A stretch of 48,770 bases of DNA from Prevotella sp. OH937_COT-195 (GCF_003932845.1 NZ_RQZH01000022.1:1-48770), one strand, 5' to 3'. Positions 16,496 to 25,501 are shown, counted from the first letter of the stretch. Numbers and translations: made by a program. The notes: a model not told the origin generated them from the letters alone.

Positions 16496-16868
16496 GGCGA
16501 ATATTATACACTTGTGCATTAATTCGGGTGTAAAGGTAATTCTTTTCCGTGAAATATGCAAGTAAAACACAGATTTTTTGTCTTCAATGTTTGATTTTTT
16601 ATTTTTTTAAATAGTCAACCGCTGATTGTAACATCACGAACGATATTTGAGAAACTCCTTATTGAACGTGGAAAAATTGTGTGTTGCCAATATCATTTTT
16701 CTTATTTGGAACATTCGACACAGTCTGTTGATACTACCCGGCACGGATATATTCCCGCCTCAAAGGTTGACGTAAGTAAAAGACGGAATATTTTCTGCCT
16801 ATGCAAAAACACCGTGGGAAATTGTAATCGTATATGTTTGAAACTCCACATAGCGTTGTTCTCGGTTT
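16496..16868. other. intergenic region, nothing recognised
   Basis: AT-rich between the tRNA and the Cys4 lipoprotein gene. The frames present are short and lack start context or recognisable content. No clear hairpin with a T run was found. Confidence 0.35.
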
Positions 16869-17444
16869 TCAGTTGTTTACGCTTAGCACGCGGTGAGTAC
16901 CGGAGTCGTTGTATGTGGCGCGATAACGTATCAGTTTCTTATCGTTCCCGCGACCATTAGCAATGACAATGCCTCCGTTGTTCATGTCGTACGTTCTACT
17001 GCATGTTTTGCACTTGGCATGCCCCCCATCTGTCATTGTCAGCATGTAACGCGGCATTCCGGTCTCGGCGTAACAGTTGGGACACTGCGCATCGTACGCA
17101 TACAGCGTACCGCCGAACGTACCGTATCCCACGATTATTCCGCTTTCGTTATACACTCCGAGTATGCAGGTACGCTTTGCGTCATTTGCGTTCATCGTGG
17201 TTTCACTCTCAAGTCCTCTGTTTGTGCGGAAACCGAATTTCCTCGAACCTTTCAGGTAAATGCGACAGAATGTTCCGGGCGATGCCGCTATCAGTGCACT
17301 CGTCAATGCCGGATCGTTATGCTCGGCATTGTCGAATACAAAATAGCACTGTTGCTTGCTGAATTCGAACTCGGCGTTGCTGCATGCCGTAAGCAGCATG
17401 AGCAACAATACCGCAAAGATGGTCGTTATTTTGATTTTCCCCAT
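16869..17444 (-). CDS. lipoprotein with Rieske-like fold pattern but Cys4 site
   Basis: 191 residues from the ATG at 17444; an in-frame TTG at 17456 is less likely because the signal peptide begins properly at MGKIKITTIFAVLL. The lipobox is LTAC. The C-terminal half has DAQCPNC...GHAKCKTCSRTYDMNNGGIVIANG, two CxxC pairs 25-30 residues apart in a context resembling a Rieske domain. The two histidines of a real Rieske cluster are replaced by cysteines, which suggests zinc binding or loss of the cluster. It is the last gene of the leftward run from pyrE, 12 bp after the SRPBCC gene. Confidence 0.78.
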   Translation of the reverse strand: MGKIKITTIFAVLLLMLLTACSNAEFEFSKQQCYFVFDNAEHNDPALTSALIAASPGTFCRIYLKGSRKFGFRTNRGLESETTMNANDAKRTCILGVYNESGIIVGYGTFGGTLYAYDAQCPNCYAETGMPRYMLTMTDGGHAKCKTCSRTYDMNNGGIVIANGRGNDKKLIRYRATYNDSGTHRVLSVNN

Positions 17445-17456
17445 AGGTCTTACCAA

Positions 17457-17879
17457 TCAGATGTTTGTTTTGTCGTATGGTATAATGGCCAATGCCTCCG
17501 CGATTTTTTCCACGGCTTCTTCTAACGGTTTCTTTGCCATTGCGGCCATGAAGAAAGGCAGGTCGGCACTTATAGTCACTTTCAGTTTCGACTCGTTGTC
17601 GCTCGTGGGCAGCATCTGTATCCAAAGGTTCATTGGCACCGGCGACTTCTCTGTCTCGAACTTCACGCATTTCGGTTCATCGCGCTCCACCACCCGCAGT
17701 GTCACAAGTCCCATTGGCGAAGAAATCGACACACTGTCACGGTCGAATGTAAGGTTTTTTATCTTGTCCTCCGGAATACGGTCGCGCACGCGTTCTATAT
17801 TTGACAGGTCGCTCAACATGTCGAACACGTTCTTCTGCGGGTACGGCACTTGCTTTATTTTACTTTCAAATTTGCTCAT
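17457..17879 (-). CDS. SRPBCC (START-like) family protein
   Basis: 140 residues, cytoplasmic. The pattern FESKIKQVPYPQKNVFDMLS at the start, a central PMGLVTLRVVERDEP strand pair and a C-terminal long helix (KKPLEEAVEKIAEAL) match small SRPBCC/polyketide-cyclase-like proteins with a helix-grip fold that bind hydrophobic ligands. It lies 47 bp after pyrE on the same strand; I recall this pair being common in Bacteroidales, which would suggest co-expression more than shared chemistry. Ligand unknown. Confidence 0.78.
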   Translation of the reverse strand: MSKFESKIKQVPYPQKNVFDMLSDLSNIERVRDRIPEDKIKNLTFDRDSVSISSPMGLVTLRVVERDEPKCVKFETEKSPVPMNLWIQMLPTSDNESKLKVTISADLPFFMAAMAKKPLEEAVEKIAEALAIIPYDKTNI

Positions 17880-17926
17880 TTCTATGATTTGTCAATTTCC
17901 CATTGTTTATTGTTAATTCCCGACAT

Positions 17927-18559
17927 TCACTTTTTCCATTCTGCGGGCGATTTGCGCCACTCGTCCAACACTTCCACATCGCTGTCTGCAATATAGTCCG
18001 TGTCGCGTGCTTCTGCCACGACATGTTCGTAGTCTGTCAGCGTCACGAGTTGCACTTTCGCATCCTCGAACGCCTTTTTTGCCACGGGGAAACCATAGGT
18101 ATAACTCGCAACCATGCCTATCACCTCGCTTCCTGCACGGCGTATTGCCTCTACCGCTTTCAACGAACTGCCTCCGGTCGATATCAGGTCTTCCACCACC
18201 ACCACCTTAGTTCCCGGCTTAAGTTCTCCCTCTATGAGGTTTTCCATGCCGTGATCCTTTGGTTTTGAGCGCACATATACGAACGGCAGGTTAAGCGCGT
18301 CCGCCACCAACGCTCCTTGTGCTATTGCCCCCGTTGCCACTCCTGCCACAGCCTCTGCCTCGGGGAAATGTTCGAGTACGGCATGCGTGAGTTCGAGTTT
18401 TACATAATTGCGCAACCCAGGGTATGAGAGAGTCTTGCGATTGTCGCAGTAGAACGGTGATTTCCAGCCCGAAGCCCATGTGAGCGGATTGTTCGGTTGC
18501 AACTTTACAGCTTTTATTTCCAATAGTTTCGAGGCAAAAGCCTTCTTCATTTTATCCAT
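17927..18559 (-). CDS. pyrE: orotate phosphoribosyltransferase
   Basis: Converts orotate and PRPP to orotidine 5'-phosphate in de novo pyrimidine synthesis. 210 residues from the ATG at 18559 (MDKMKKAFASKLLE); an in-frame upstream extension to 18775 is hydrophobic nonsense that crosses the promoter and is excluded. Key motifs are SGWKSPFYCDNRKTLSYPG, GVATGAIAQGA and the PRPP-binding loop VVVVEDLISTGGS. The promoter is at 18613-18643. First gene of a leftward group of three. Confidence 0.93.
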   Translation of the reverse strand: MDKMKKAFASKLLEIKAVKLQPNNPLTWASGWKSPFYCDNRKTLSYPGLRNYVKLELTHAVLEHFPEAEAVAGVATGAIAQGALVADALNLPFVYVRSKPKDHGMENLIEGELKPGTKVVVVEDLISTGGSSLKAVEAIRRAGSEVIGMVASYTYGFPVAKKAFEDAKVQLVTLTDYEHVVAEARDTDYIADSDVEVLDEWRKSPAEWKK

Positions 18560-18612
18560 GTCTTGAATGTTTTTTGTTTCTTGATATATTATGGCTGTTG
18601 CCGTATTGTCGG

Positions 18613-18643
18613 CAAAGATAGTGAATGATTTCCGAAAACACAA
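18613..18643 (-). promoter_or_regulatory. promoter of pyrE
   Basis: TTG (18641-18643), a 20-bp spacer and TATCTTTG (18613-18620) on the minus strand. This sets the pyrE start at or downstream of 18559 and rules out the longer frame. Confidence 0.65.
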
Positions 18644-18912
18644 GTTAATCATGCATAAAAAAATGTCTCGTATAAAAAACAAATCATCAACCGACAAGCA
18701 GGATATTACGAATTGCCCACACACCCGTAATACGAAAAAACAACACCGGCAACAGCCTAAAAAAATCGTTGTCATACAGCATAAAGCCGCTTTTTACCGT
18801 TTGCAAAACATTATTCCAATAACGGATAATCGCAAAAAACATGAAATTATATATATTTTTTCATGTCTGATGACATCAAAAAACGTTCTTTCCAAAAAAT
18901 CTTGCCACGCGT
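18644..18912. other. divergent intergenic region, nothing coding
   Basis: A-rich spacer between the pyrE and regulator promoters. One short inverted repeat (TATTACG at 18704-18710, CGTAATA at 18726-18732) could be an operator. The open frame across 18591-18950 has no protein-like composition. Confidence 0.35.
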
Positions 18913-18943
18913 TTTGCCACACAAGTAAATTTATGTATATTTG
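18913..18943 (+). promoter_or_regulatory. promoter of the TPR/AraC regulator gene
   Basis: TTTG (18913-18916), a 19-bp spacer and TATATTTG (18936-18943): a complete match to the Bacteroidetes promoter form, 55 bp before the start codon. Confidence 0.75.
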
Positions 18944-18998
18944 CAAGTGATTTGAGCCATATTGCCAAGGTGCGGGCAATTTATGACAGCATTGTGTG

Positions 18999-20780
18999 AT
19001 GAAGATGAACAGACATTATTCTATAATTATAATATTTACCTTCTTTTTTTCACTGGCGACAACAGATGCCGGTGCCGAAAAAAAAGAAATGAACGGTGTG
19101 GAACTCGGCAATATGAGCGATACCGAACTTCTGAAACATGGAGAGAAGTTAATGGCAGAGGGAAACTCCGACAGTGCGTTGCTGTGCTTCGGACTGATAA
19201 ACAAACGAGAACCCGCCGACAAGAATATCTATGCAAAGAGCCTGCACTTTACCGGCAAGGCTTATTATACCCGCAGTTCGTATGCCAAAGCCATGGAAAG
19301 TTACATGGAGAGCCTGCATGTATGCGAAGAGAACGGCATCAACGACCTTCTGCCGGAAATCTACAAAGACATCGGTAACATATACAGCATGTTCAATGAC
19401 TACCAGCGCAGCAGCACACTGTATGCCAAAGCTCTCGACCTTGCACGAAAAAAGGGCGATCGGGTATTCGTGAACAAATTGCTAAGCAACCTTATATGCG
19501 CATACACACCACAAACACCAATAAAGAAATATTGGGAATACTACAATGAGATGTGCAGTTACAAGGAAGACCGCATGCGATATAAGTACGACCTGTTGAT
19601 GGACAAGGGAATGATACTCAGTTATGAGAAAAAGAACGAGGAAGCAATAACGTATTTCAAGAAGACGTTGGATTTCGTCAACAAACACGAAATGTCGCCA
19701 CTAAGCATCGCATCTGTATATATAAGTCTTGCTAACACCTATCAGGCAATGGGAAACCGAGACTCGGCACTCTTCTACATGTACAAGAACAAGGAGATTG
19801 CCGAACAAATAAAAAATCCGGCGCTCATGATTATCACGTTGCGCAAATTGTCAGAAATATACAGAAACATTGACGAACGAAAATCACTCGAATACAAATC
19901 GGAATACCTTGCACTGAGCGACTCTATATTCAACATGAACGAGTTTAACGGAATAAGAAATGCCTTGTACTATTACGAGATGGACGAAAAACTGAAAACA
20001 ATCAGTTCGCTGTCGGAGACCAATCGCGCAAGTATACATGAGATTATAATGCAGCGGCGATGGCTTTTAACACTTGCGATTTTCTGCGTCATCGTTGTAT
20101 TTCTCGTCATTCTGGCATATATACAGAACCGACGTCTGAGCCGGTCTTACCGCCATCTTTTCCATAAAAATCAAGAAGAACTTGCCACCGACAAGATATA
20201 CGCACGCAGAATAAGAGAAATGAAAGAGCGAATGGATCGGTTGCAAAACAATGAGAAGGCATCCGATGAAAAACCATTGCAGACACTCGTAAAGGAAGTC
20301 GGCAAACCTACAAGCGACAACGAGGAAGGACGTAAAGTCCAAGAGATGCCCTGCGAAGAACCGAACACAGACGAAACACGCTCACAGACAAAGATTCCGG
20401 AAGAGCTAAGAAACTCATTGCTCGATTCCATAATGCATGTAATGGAACACGGAGAGGAATTCTGCGACAGTGATTTCGGCATCGAAAGACTTGCGACATT
20501 GGTCGGTTCAAACTCGAAATACGTCTCGCAGGTCATTAATGACGTATATTCCAAAAACTTCCGGACATTCCTAAACGAGTTTAGAGTAAAAAAAGCAATG
20601 ACAAGAATGAATGACACCGAGAATTATGGGAAATACACCATCAAGGCGATTGCAGAGAGTGTGGGTTATAAGTCGCAGTCCAATTTCATAAATGTATTTA
20701 CCCGACAAACAGGAATAAAGCCATCGGTGTTCCAAAAAATATCGCGCGAAAAAGATATGGCGGCAATCGACAACGATTAA
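18999..20780 (+). CDS. membrane TPR regulator with C-terminal AraC-type HTH
   Basis: 593 residues from the ATG at 18999 (a GTG one codon earlier is possible). A signal-anchor/signal peptide (about 1-25) leads to periplasmic TPRs (about 40-330; for example SLHFTGKAYYTRSSYAKAMES and IYKDIGNIYSMFNDYQRSSTLYAKAL), a transmembrane helix (about 354-376), a charged coiled coil, and a cytoplasmic AraC-type DNA-binding domain (about 480-585; DSDFGIERLATLVGSNSKYV, then IKAIAESVGYKSQSNFINVFTRQTGIKPSVF). Such one-protein sensors couple a periplasmic signal directly to DNA binding without phosphorelay. The two secreted-protein genes immediately downstream on the same strand are plausible targets (inference). 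It ends with a strong terminator at 20844-20883. Confidence 0.9.
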   Translation: MKMNRHYSIIIIFTFFFSLATTDAGAEKKEMNGVELGNMSDTELLKHGEKLMAEGNSDSALLCFGLINKREPADKNIYAKSLHFTGKAYYTRSSYAKAMESYMESLHVCEENGINDLLPEIYKDIGNIYSMFNDYQRSSTLYAKALDLARKKGDRVFVNKLLSNLICAYTPQTPIKKYWEYYNEMCSYKEDRMRYKYDLLMDKGMILSYEKKNEEAITYFKKTLDFVNKHEMSPLSIASVYISLANTYQAMGNRDSALFYMYKNKEIAEQIKNPALMIITLRKLSEIYRNIDERKSLEYKSEYLALSDSIFNMNEFNGIRNALYYYEMDEKLKTISSLSETNRASIHEIIMQRRWLLTLAIFCVIVVFLVILAYIQNRRLSRSYRHLFHKNQEELATDKIYARRIREMKERMDRLQNNEKASDEKPLQTLVKEVGKPTSDNEEGRKVQEMPCEEPNTDETRSQTKIPEELRNSLLDSIMHVMEHGEEFCDSDFGIERLATLVGSNSKYVSQVINDVYSKNFRTFLNEFRVKKAMTRMNDTENYGKYTIKAIAESVGYKSQSNFINVFTRQTGIKPSVFQKISREKDMAAIDND

Positions 20781-20843
20781 ACCGCACAGCAAAAAACATG
20801 TTTCCACACCGAAATCAATTACTATTTCACGAATTAGAAATCA

Positions 20844-20883
20844 GAAAAAAGATGCTTTTCGGCAACAAAAGCATCTTTTTTCG
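20844..20883 (+). terminator. terminator of the TPR/AraC regulator gene
   Basis: GAAAAAAGATGCTTTT pairs with AAAAGCATCTTTTTTC around a 7-nt loop; the U run is provided by the 3' arm. It abuts the -7 box of the next operon (20884-20891). Confidence 0.85.
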
Positions 20884-20891
20884 TACATTTG
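20884..20891 (+). promoter_or_regulatory. -7 promoter element of the secreted-protein pair
   Basis: TACATTTG (TAnnTTTG), directly after the preceding terminator and 46 bp before the first ATG. No TTTG is seen at -33; that place is occupied by the terminator loop, so the promoter may need an activator. Confidence 0.5.
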
Positions 20892-20937
20892 CCGTCAAAT
20901 TTAAAATTAATTAAAATCTATATCATCATCACACATT

Positions 20938-21429
20938 ATGAAGAAAAGACAATTTATCAAAGTCTTAACGGTTATAATGACAATGACAGTCTCTCCGTTG
21001 CAGGCTCAGGTAAAACTCGTTGTTACTCCGCAAAATGGAAGTAAAGCGAGTGAATACGCACTGCAGGACATCAGCAAAATCGTTTTCGGAGCAGATGGAA
21101 TGCATATCATCGGCGCAAATATCGTGCCGGAACCGGTGTGGAGCCTGTCGGAAATCAAAACCATCACGTTCGCAAATGTCGTAACGGACATCAGTCAAGT
21201 AAATGACAACTCGATGAGCAAAATGAGCATCTCGCAAAACGGCGACATGCTCTATGTACACGGATTGGAGGCGGAAACGAATGCCAATGCTGCCATCTTC
21301 GACATTAGCGGTAAAACATTGCTGCGCACAAAAACAGCCAAAAGACAGCCGATAGACATCGCGGAACTACGCCAAGGAATTTATATTATCAAAGTTAACA
21401 ATGCAACATTCAAATTCGTAAGACAATGA
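20938..21429 (+). CDS. secreted protein with T9SS-type C-terminal domain
   Basis: 163 residues with signal peptide (1-23, ending LQAQ). The middle (YALQDISKIVFG, WSLSEIKTITF) is the repeated short motif that precedes sorting domains in Prevotella proteins. The C-terminal part NANAAIFDISGKTLLRTKT...LRQGIYIIKVNNATFKFVRQ is a typical type A sorting domain of the type IX secretion system. It has almost no passenger domain and its stop overlaps the start of the next gene by 4 bp, so it may act as a partner or anchor. Confidence 0.8.
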   Translation: MKKRQFIKVLTVIMTMTVSPLQAQVKLVVTPQNGSKASEYALQDISKIVFGADGMHIIGANIVPEPVWSLSEIKTITFANVVTDISQVNDNSMSKMSISQNGDMLYVHGLEAETNANAAIFDISGKTLLRTKTAKRQPIDIAELRQGIYIIKVNNATFKFVRQ

Positions 21430-22739
21430 AAAAAATAATAACATTGTGCCTTATGGCACTAATCAGTCTCTCTGCACTCGCACAGACACAACCAAACCGA
21501 ATGATAGTTATGAAGAAGCCGAACTTGCACAAGGGTTTCCTTGTAGAACGCATAGACTCGGTTTTCTTCACGACAGTAGAAGGCAGAGTTGCCGCAGATG
21601 TCACTTTCTTAAAATACAACAACGGTTCCAGTGGCGACACTATATGGGTAAACGTAAAAAGAACTCCCGAATGCAAACTTTTTCAACTAAACGTAATACC
21701 GAAAGTTGTTGCAAATAATATCACGAGCGACGAAATAGCAGAGAGGTATTTCGAGCGAATCGGAGGGACATCCTATGGTGAAGATTTTGAGAACGGACAA
21801 ATAACAGGCTTTGACAAACCTTTCCCCGCAAATGCAGAATATACCATATTGACACTCGGATACGACAAGTACGGCATCGCTTGCAGCATGTCGAAAGCCG
21901 ATTTCAAAACTCCTGCAAAACCACTCATCGGTAATCCGCAAGTAGATTGCGAAATATTAAATGTGGGAACAGACCGATTCACGATGAAATTCACTCCAAA
22001 CAACGATGTCAAAGGTTACGCTTTCTGCTCCTTTGAGAAAGGAACTGCAATACAACAATTCGAACAGTGGGGAGCAATGTTCGGATATACCACTTTCGGT
22101 GACATGATAAAAGGATTTTGTCAGAAAGAATACAACTTTGAACATACAAACGAATGGCTCAAAATGACACCGGGAACAGATTACGAAGTTGTGGTACAAG
22201 CATGGGACAATGACGGTACTTACGCCGAACCACAGTTCTTCTATGTTACGACAAAGAAACTCGGAGGCAACGGACTTGCAACCGTAACCATAGAGATAAA
22301 GGATTTTAAAATGGAAGAAGAAGATTTATACCTCCAAAGAGTGATATATACCCCGAACGATCAGGCTTCATTACACCGCGACATTATTATTGAAAAAGAG
22401 GCTTACGAAAAGCCCGATATGGGTGAAACCGGCGTGATAGCAATGCTGAAAACCGACAATCCCAACGATCCTAATTGGAACCAATACGGTGTTGACGATG
22501 CCTATTGGATAGTGAAACCATCAACAGGCTATTATGCTTGCAGCATAGCAAAGAACGCGAAAGACGAATGGGGCGAATTCGTTAAGAAAGCATTTACCAC
22601 CCCGGCTGGAACAACTCCGGGCGCACCGGTCGGCAAATTCGGCAAGCGCATCAACTTTGGCGTAACCAACGGTGTTGCCAAGTTCGACATGGGAAAAATC
22701 AGAAAGGACAAGACTTCCATAAAATTGGAACAGAAATAA
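21426..22739 (+). CDS. secreted protein of unknown function, fibronectin-like domains
   Basis: 437 residues with signal peptide (1-20, ending LALAQ). Segments such as FTMKFTPNNDVKGYAFCSFEKG and WLKMTPGTDYEVVVQAWDNDG look like beta-sandwich modules of fibronectin type III character. I do not recognise a specific family. There is no sorting tail of its own, while the gene overlapping its start encodes little else than one. It may be a target of the upstream TPR/AraC regulator. Confidence 0.75.
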   Translation: MKKIITLCLMALISLSALAQTQPNRMIVMKKPNLHKGFLVERIDSVFFTTVEGRVAADVTFLKYNNGSSGDTIWVNVKRTPECKLFQLNVIPKVVANNITSDEIAERYFERIGGTSYGEDFENGQITGFDKPFPANAEYTILTLGYDKYGIACSMSKADFKTPAKPLIGNPQVDCEILNVGTDRFTMKFTPNNDVKGYAFCSFEKGTAIQQFEQWGAMFGYTTFGDMIKGFCQKEYNFEHTNEWLKMTPGTDYEVVVQAWDNDGTYAEPQFFYVTTKKLGGNGLATVTIEIKDFKMEEEDLYLQRVIYTPNDQASLHRDIIIEKEAYEKPDMGETGVIAMLKTDNPNDPNWNQYGVDDAYWIVKPSTGYYACSIAKNAKDEWGEFVKKAFTTPAGTTPGAPVGKFGKRINFGVTNGVAKFDMGKIRKDKTSIKLEQK

Positions 22740-22745
22740 ATGTTT

Positions 22746-22777
22746 CCGTGGGAATGCCTTACAAGGCTTTCCCACGT
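22746..22777 (+). terminator. hairpin after the secreted-protein pair
   Basis: CGTGGGAATGCCTT pairs with AAGGCTTTCCCACG around a very small loop. It has only a weak T run, so termination may be partial or the hairpin may protect the 3' end. Confidence 0.5.
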
Positions 22778-23031
22778 GAAATGAAAATTTTAAGTGTGTG
22801 TTCAAAATCAATCGCCGGGGTATCTACGTTTGTTTTCAAGTCTGTTAGTTGAACGAAAGAAAGAGTGCGGCAGACTGCACGATTTATTACGGACAGCATA
22901 ATTACGGAATATAAACGTAAATATACCGGCAAAGTAAAAAATAAAGAACCAAACACTCGATATATAAAATTAATTGCGAACACCTGCTTATTAACAAAAA
23001 AACATATTAAACTTTGACTATTATCAAATGT

Positions 23032-23081
23032 CCGGAGATGGCGACAAGGCAATTTCAGTCACCATCTCCGGGCTGTTTTTT
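23032..23081. terminator. terminator between convergent genes
   Basis: CCGGAGATGGCGAC pairs with GTCACCATCTCCGG, followed on the plus strand by GCTGTTTTTT. It lies between the plus-strand secreted-protein genes and the end of recX. The 250 bp before it hold no recognisable gene. Confidence 0.7.
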
Positions 23082-23094
23082 GTCCGTTTGCCAA

Positions 23095-23598
23095 CTAAAA
23101 CTCGTCGGGAACATCCATGCAGCGATGTATCTGGTCGAAAGTAAAGCCGCGCGAAGCGGCAAAACGCATTAGTTTCATATTCATTTCATAGTCCGATTTG
23201 GCTTGTGTCCGACGGCGTTTCTCGGCAATCAGCGGGCGCAATATGGCAACGAAATCGTCATCGTCAATCTCGTCCAATACCGCATTTCGCATTTCGCGGT
23301 CGATGCGCTTGGCGTAAAGGGCCTGCTCTATTTTGCGCCGCCCCCATTGGTTATATTCCATTTTGTCGCGCACGAAAGCACGACAAAATCGTTCGTCGTC
23401 TATATACTTGTTATCAACAAGATGTTCCATTATGCGCGCCTGAGCCTCGGCGGGTATTTCCCAACGTGACATTTTGTCGAGCATCTCGCCCGAACAATGC
23501 TCTGCACGGGCACAAAGAGCGGTAAGCCGGGAAAGAGCCTGCTCCTCGCTCACACTCGGCGATTGTTTGTATGTTGATGATTGTTTTCTCATTTTCAT
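23095..23598 (-). CDS. recX: RecA regulator RecX
   Basis: 167 residues of mainly helical three-helix repeats. Motifs are ALSRLTALCARAEHCSGEM, YIDDERFCRAFVRDKM and WGRRKIEQALYAKRID, followed by KRRRTQAKSDYEMNMKLMRFAASRGFTFDQI. RecX binds RecA filaments and limits their extension. Its ATG overlaps the prmC stop by 4 bp (ATGA), so it is translationally coupled to prmC and lies at the end of the ABC transporter run, away from recA. Confidence 0.88.
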   Translation of the reverse strand: MKMRKQSSTYKQSPSVSEEQALSRLTALCARAEHCSGEMLDKMSRWEIPAEAQARIMEHLVDNKYIDDERFCRAFVRDKMEYNQWGRRKIEQALYAKRIDREMRNAVLDEIDDDDFVAILRPLIAEKRRRTQAKSDYEMNMKLMRFAASRGFTFDQIHRCMDVPDEF

Positions 23599-24467
23599 TC
23601 CGGTTTTGTGGCAATGGCAAATCTTCTGCGTCCGAATCGGTCGTCCCCGAAAGTTATATCCGTAAATCCACGCCCTGCAAGCATTTCCCCGAGTCGCTCT
23701 GCAAACAACGGGTTTATCTCGAAAAAAAGTTTTCCGAGCGGTCGCAGAGCCTGCATCGCATATACGGCGATGGCATCATAAAACAGTAGCGGATTGTTCT
23801 CCGGGGCAAATAGTGCAATGCCCGGCTCACGGCATAGTACGTGATGTTCCATTTCAGACGCCTCCGACGGTACGATGTACGGAGGGTTTGATACTATTTT
23901 GTCGTATGTCACACATGCTCCCCTCATACTGTTTGTCTCAACATTCGGGTGGTTCGGCGGCATCTTAAGTATATCCACATTCTCGAATTTAACCACGGCT
24001 TTGTGTTCCATTGCGTTTTTCCGTGCAATTGCCAATGCCTCGTCGCTTATGTCCCATGCCTCCACTTGTGTACCCGGTATGTCCAACGCAAGGGTGATTG
24101 CGATACACCCCGAGCCGGTGCCGATGTCAAGAATATGCCGGTTTCTTTCTCCGTTCGCTCTTTCGTCCTCTTCCACAAGTCGGCAAAGTTCCTCTGTCTC
24201 GGGGCGCGGAATCAACACTCCGGGGGCCACATTGAAACATCGTCCGCAGAACTCTGCCGTTCCTGTAACATATTGCACAGGCTCTCCGTCGAGCAATCGG
24301 TTTATTTTCGATTGCAGTTTGTCATCTGGAAGTTGTTCCGTTGCGCCGCAAAGAATGTCTGTCATCTGCAATCCGAAACTCATTTCCAACAGGTATCGCG
24401 CCACGGCGCGCGCCTCACCGTCGTCGTAACGGCTGCGCAACATGTTGCAAATCTCTTTATATGTCAT
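23595..24467 (-). CDS. prmC: peptide chain release factor N5-glutamine methyltransferase
   Basis: 290 residues from the ATG at 24467 (MTYKEICNMLRSRYDDGE). The frame stays open upstream to 25337, but that part is antisense-like nonsense inside the permease gene and is excluded. It methylates the GGQ glutamine of release factors. Motifs are PVQYVTGTAEFCGRCFNVAPGV, the SAM-binding ILDIGTGSGCIAITLA and the catalytic NPPYIVPSE. The start codon overlaps the permease stop by one base (TGATG) and its stop overlaps recX by four, so the group permease-prmC-recX is tightly coupled. Confidence 0.93.
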   Translation of the reverse strand: MTYKEICNMLRSRYDDGEARAVARYLLEMSFGLQMTDILCGATEQLPDDKLQSKINRLLDGEPVQYVTGTAEFCGRCFNVAPGVLIPRPETEELCRLVEEDERANGERNRHILDIGTGSGCIAITLALDIPGTQVEAWDISDEALAIARKNAMEHKAVVKFENVDILKMPPNHPNVETNSMRGACVTYDKIVSNPPYIVPSEASEMEHHVLCREPGIALFAPENNPLLFYDAIAVYAMQALRPLGKLFFEINPLFAERLGEMLAGRGFTDITFGDDRFGRRRFAIATKPE

Positions 24468-25501
24468 CACGCACGTTGTTTCAGTAAGACATAGATTATT
24501 ACCGGCACGCCCATTATCGGGGTAACTGCGTTGAGCGGAATTATGCCGCGACTGCCGGGAAGTACGCATGCTATGTTGCACAGCAGGGCTGTGGCGGCAC
24601 CGCAAAAGAGCGTGGCAGGCAGCAGACGGCGGTGATTCTCGGTGCCGAGAATCATTCGTGCGGCATGCGGTACGGCAAGTCCGATAAATGCCACCGGCCC
24701 GCAGAAAGCCGTACTTACTGCCGTAAGTATCCCCGTCACGAAGAGCAGGTAGTTGCGTATGCGCCTTGTGTTGACACCGAGGTTCTCTGCATATTGTTCG
24801 CCAAGAAGCATGGCATTGAGCGGCTTTATCAGCAGCAGTGCCGCCACGAGACCGAGAATGGTGACCGATGCGAATGCCGGCATCTGTTGCATGGTAACGC
24901 CTCCGAAATTGCCCAATCCCCAAACCATGTACGACTGCACCCCTTCTTCTGTGGCGAAAAAATTCAGCAACGATATTACCGACGACGTGACATAACCTAT
25001 CATAATGCCGATTATGAGCAGCATTATGTTGCTTTTCACCAATGTCGAGAATAACATTATAATTGCCATGACCGTCATTGCCCCCACAAATGCGGCGGCA
25101 AGTATTGCGACGAAGCCCGTAAGCGAGAATGCACCGGTTGTTATGCTGCCGCCGAGCAACAGCATGACAAGTGCCACACCGAGCGAAGCACCGCTGTTGA
25201 TGCCGAAGATGCCGGGACCCGCAAGCGGATTGCGAAATGCCGTCTGCAACATCAGTCCGCTCACTGCGAGCGATGCGCCGCACAACATGGCCGTAAGTGC
25301 CTGCGGCAGGCGGTTCTGCATAACGATATACCTCCATGACAAGGGGACGGACGAGGATACGCCCGAACTGTCGTCGGAGCCGAAGAGAATCGACAAAACA
25401 TCGACTGCCGGAATATCTACTGCCCCCACGAAGAGGTTGACTACGAAGAGAACCGCTATCAGCAGAAGCATTAACAGACCTATGGTAAGCCCTTTTTTCA
25501 T
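24467..25501 (-). CDS. FecCD/BtuC-family ABC transporter permease
   Basis: 344 residues, about ten membrane helices, usual for FecCD/BtuC permeases. Signatures include RLPQALTAMLCGASLAVSGLMLQ, NPLAGPGIFGINSGASLG, the coupling-helix region GLAVPHAARMILGTENHRRLLP and LPGSRGIIPLNAVTPIMGVPV. The family imports iron chelates, heme or vitamin B12. Proximity to two cobalamin-riboswitch operons favours B12, but no riboswitch precedes this operon. The start overlaps the binding-protein stop by 4 bp. No ATPase gene accompanies it in this window. Confidence 0.9.
   Translation of the reverse strand: MKKGLTIGLLMLLLIAVLFVVNLFVGAVDIPAVDVLSILFGSDDSSGVSSSVPLSWRYIVMQNRLPQALTAMLCGASLAVSGLMLQTAFRNPLAGPGIFGINSGASLGVALVMLLLGGSITTGAFSLTGFVAILAAAFVGAMTVMAIIMLFSTLVKSNIMLLIIGIMIGYVTSSVISLLNFFATEEGVQSYMVWGLGNFGGVTMQQMPAFASVTILGLVAALLLIKPLNAMLLGEQYAENLGVNTRRIRNYLLFVTGILTAVSTAFCGPVAFIGLAVPHAARMILGTENHRRLLPATLFCGAATALLCNIACVLPGSRGIIPLNAVTPIMGVPVIIYVLLKQRA

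Noticed and set aside
18560..18775. 72-residue N-terminal extension of PyrE
   Set aside because: It crosses the promoter at 18613-18643 and is not part of the PyrE family; the ATG at 18559 gives the normal length.
18591..18950. 119-codon plus-strand frame between pyrE and the regulator
   Set aside because: Lys/His/Asn-rich translation of A-rich spacer, overlapping both promoters; no start context or similarity seen.
24468..25337. Long N-terminal extension of prmC
   Set aside because: The region is the permease gene read in another frame; the extension is His/Arg/Cys-rich and PrmC is complete from ATG 24467.
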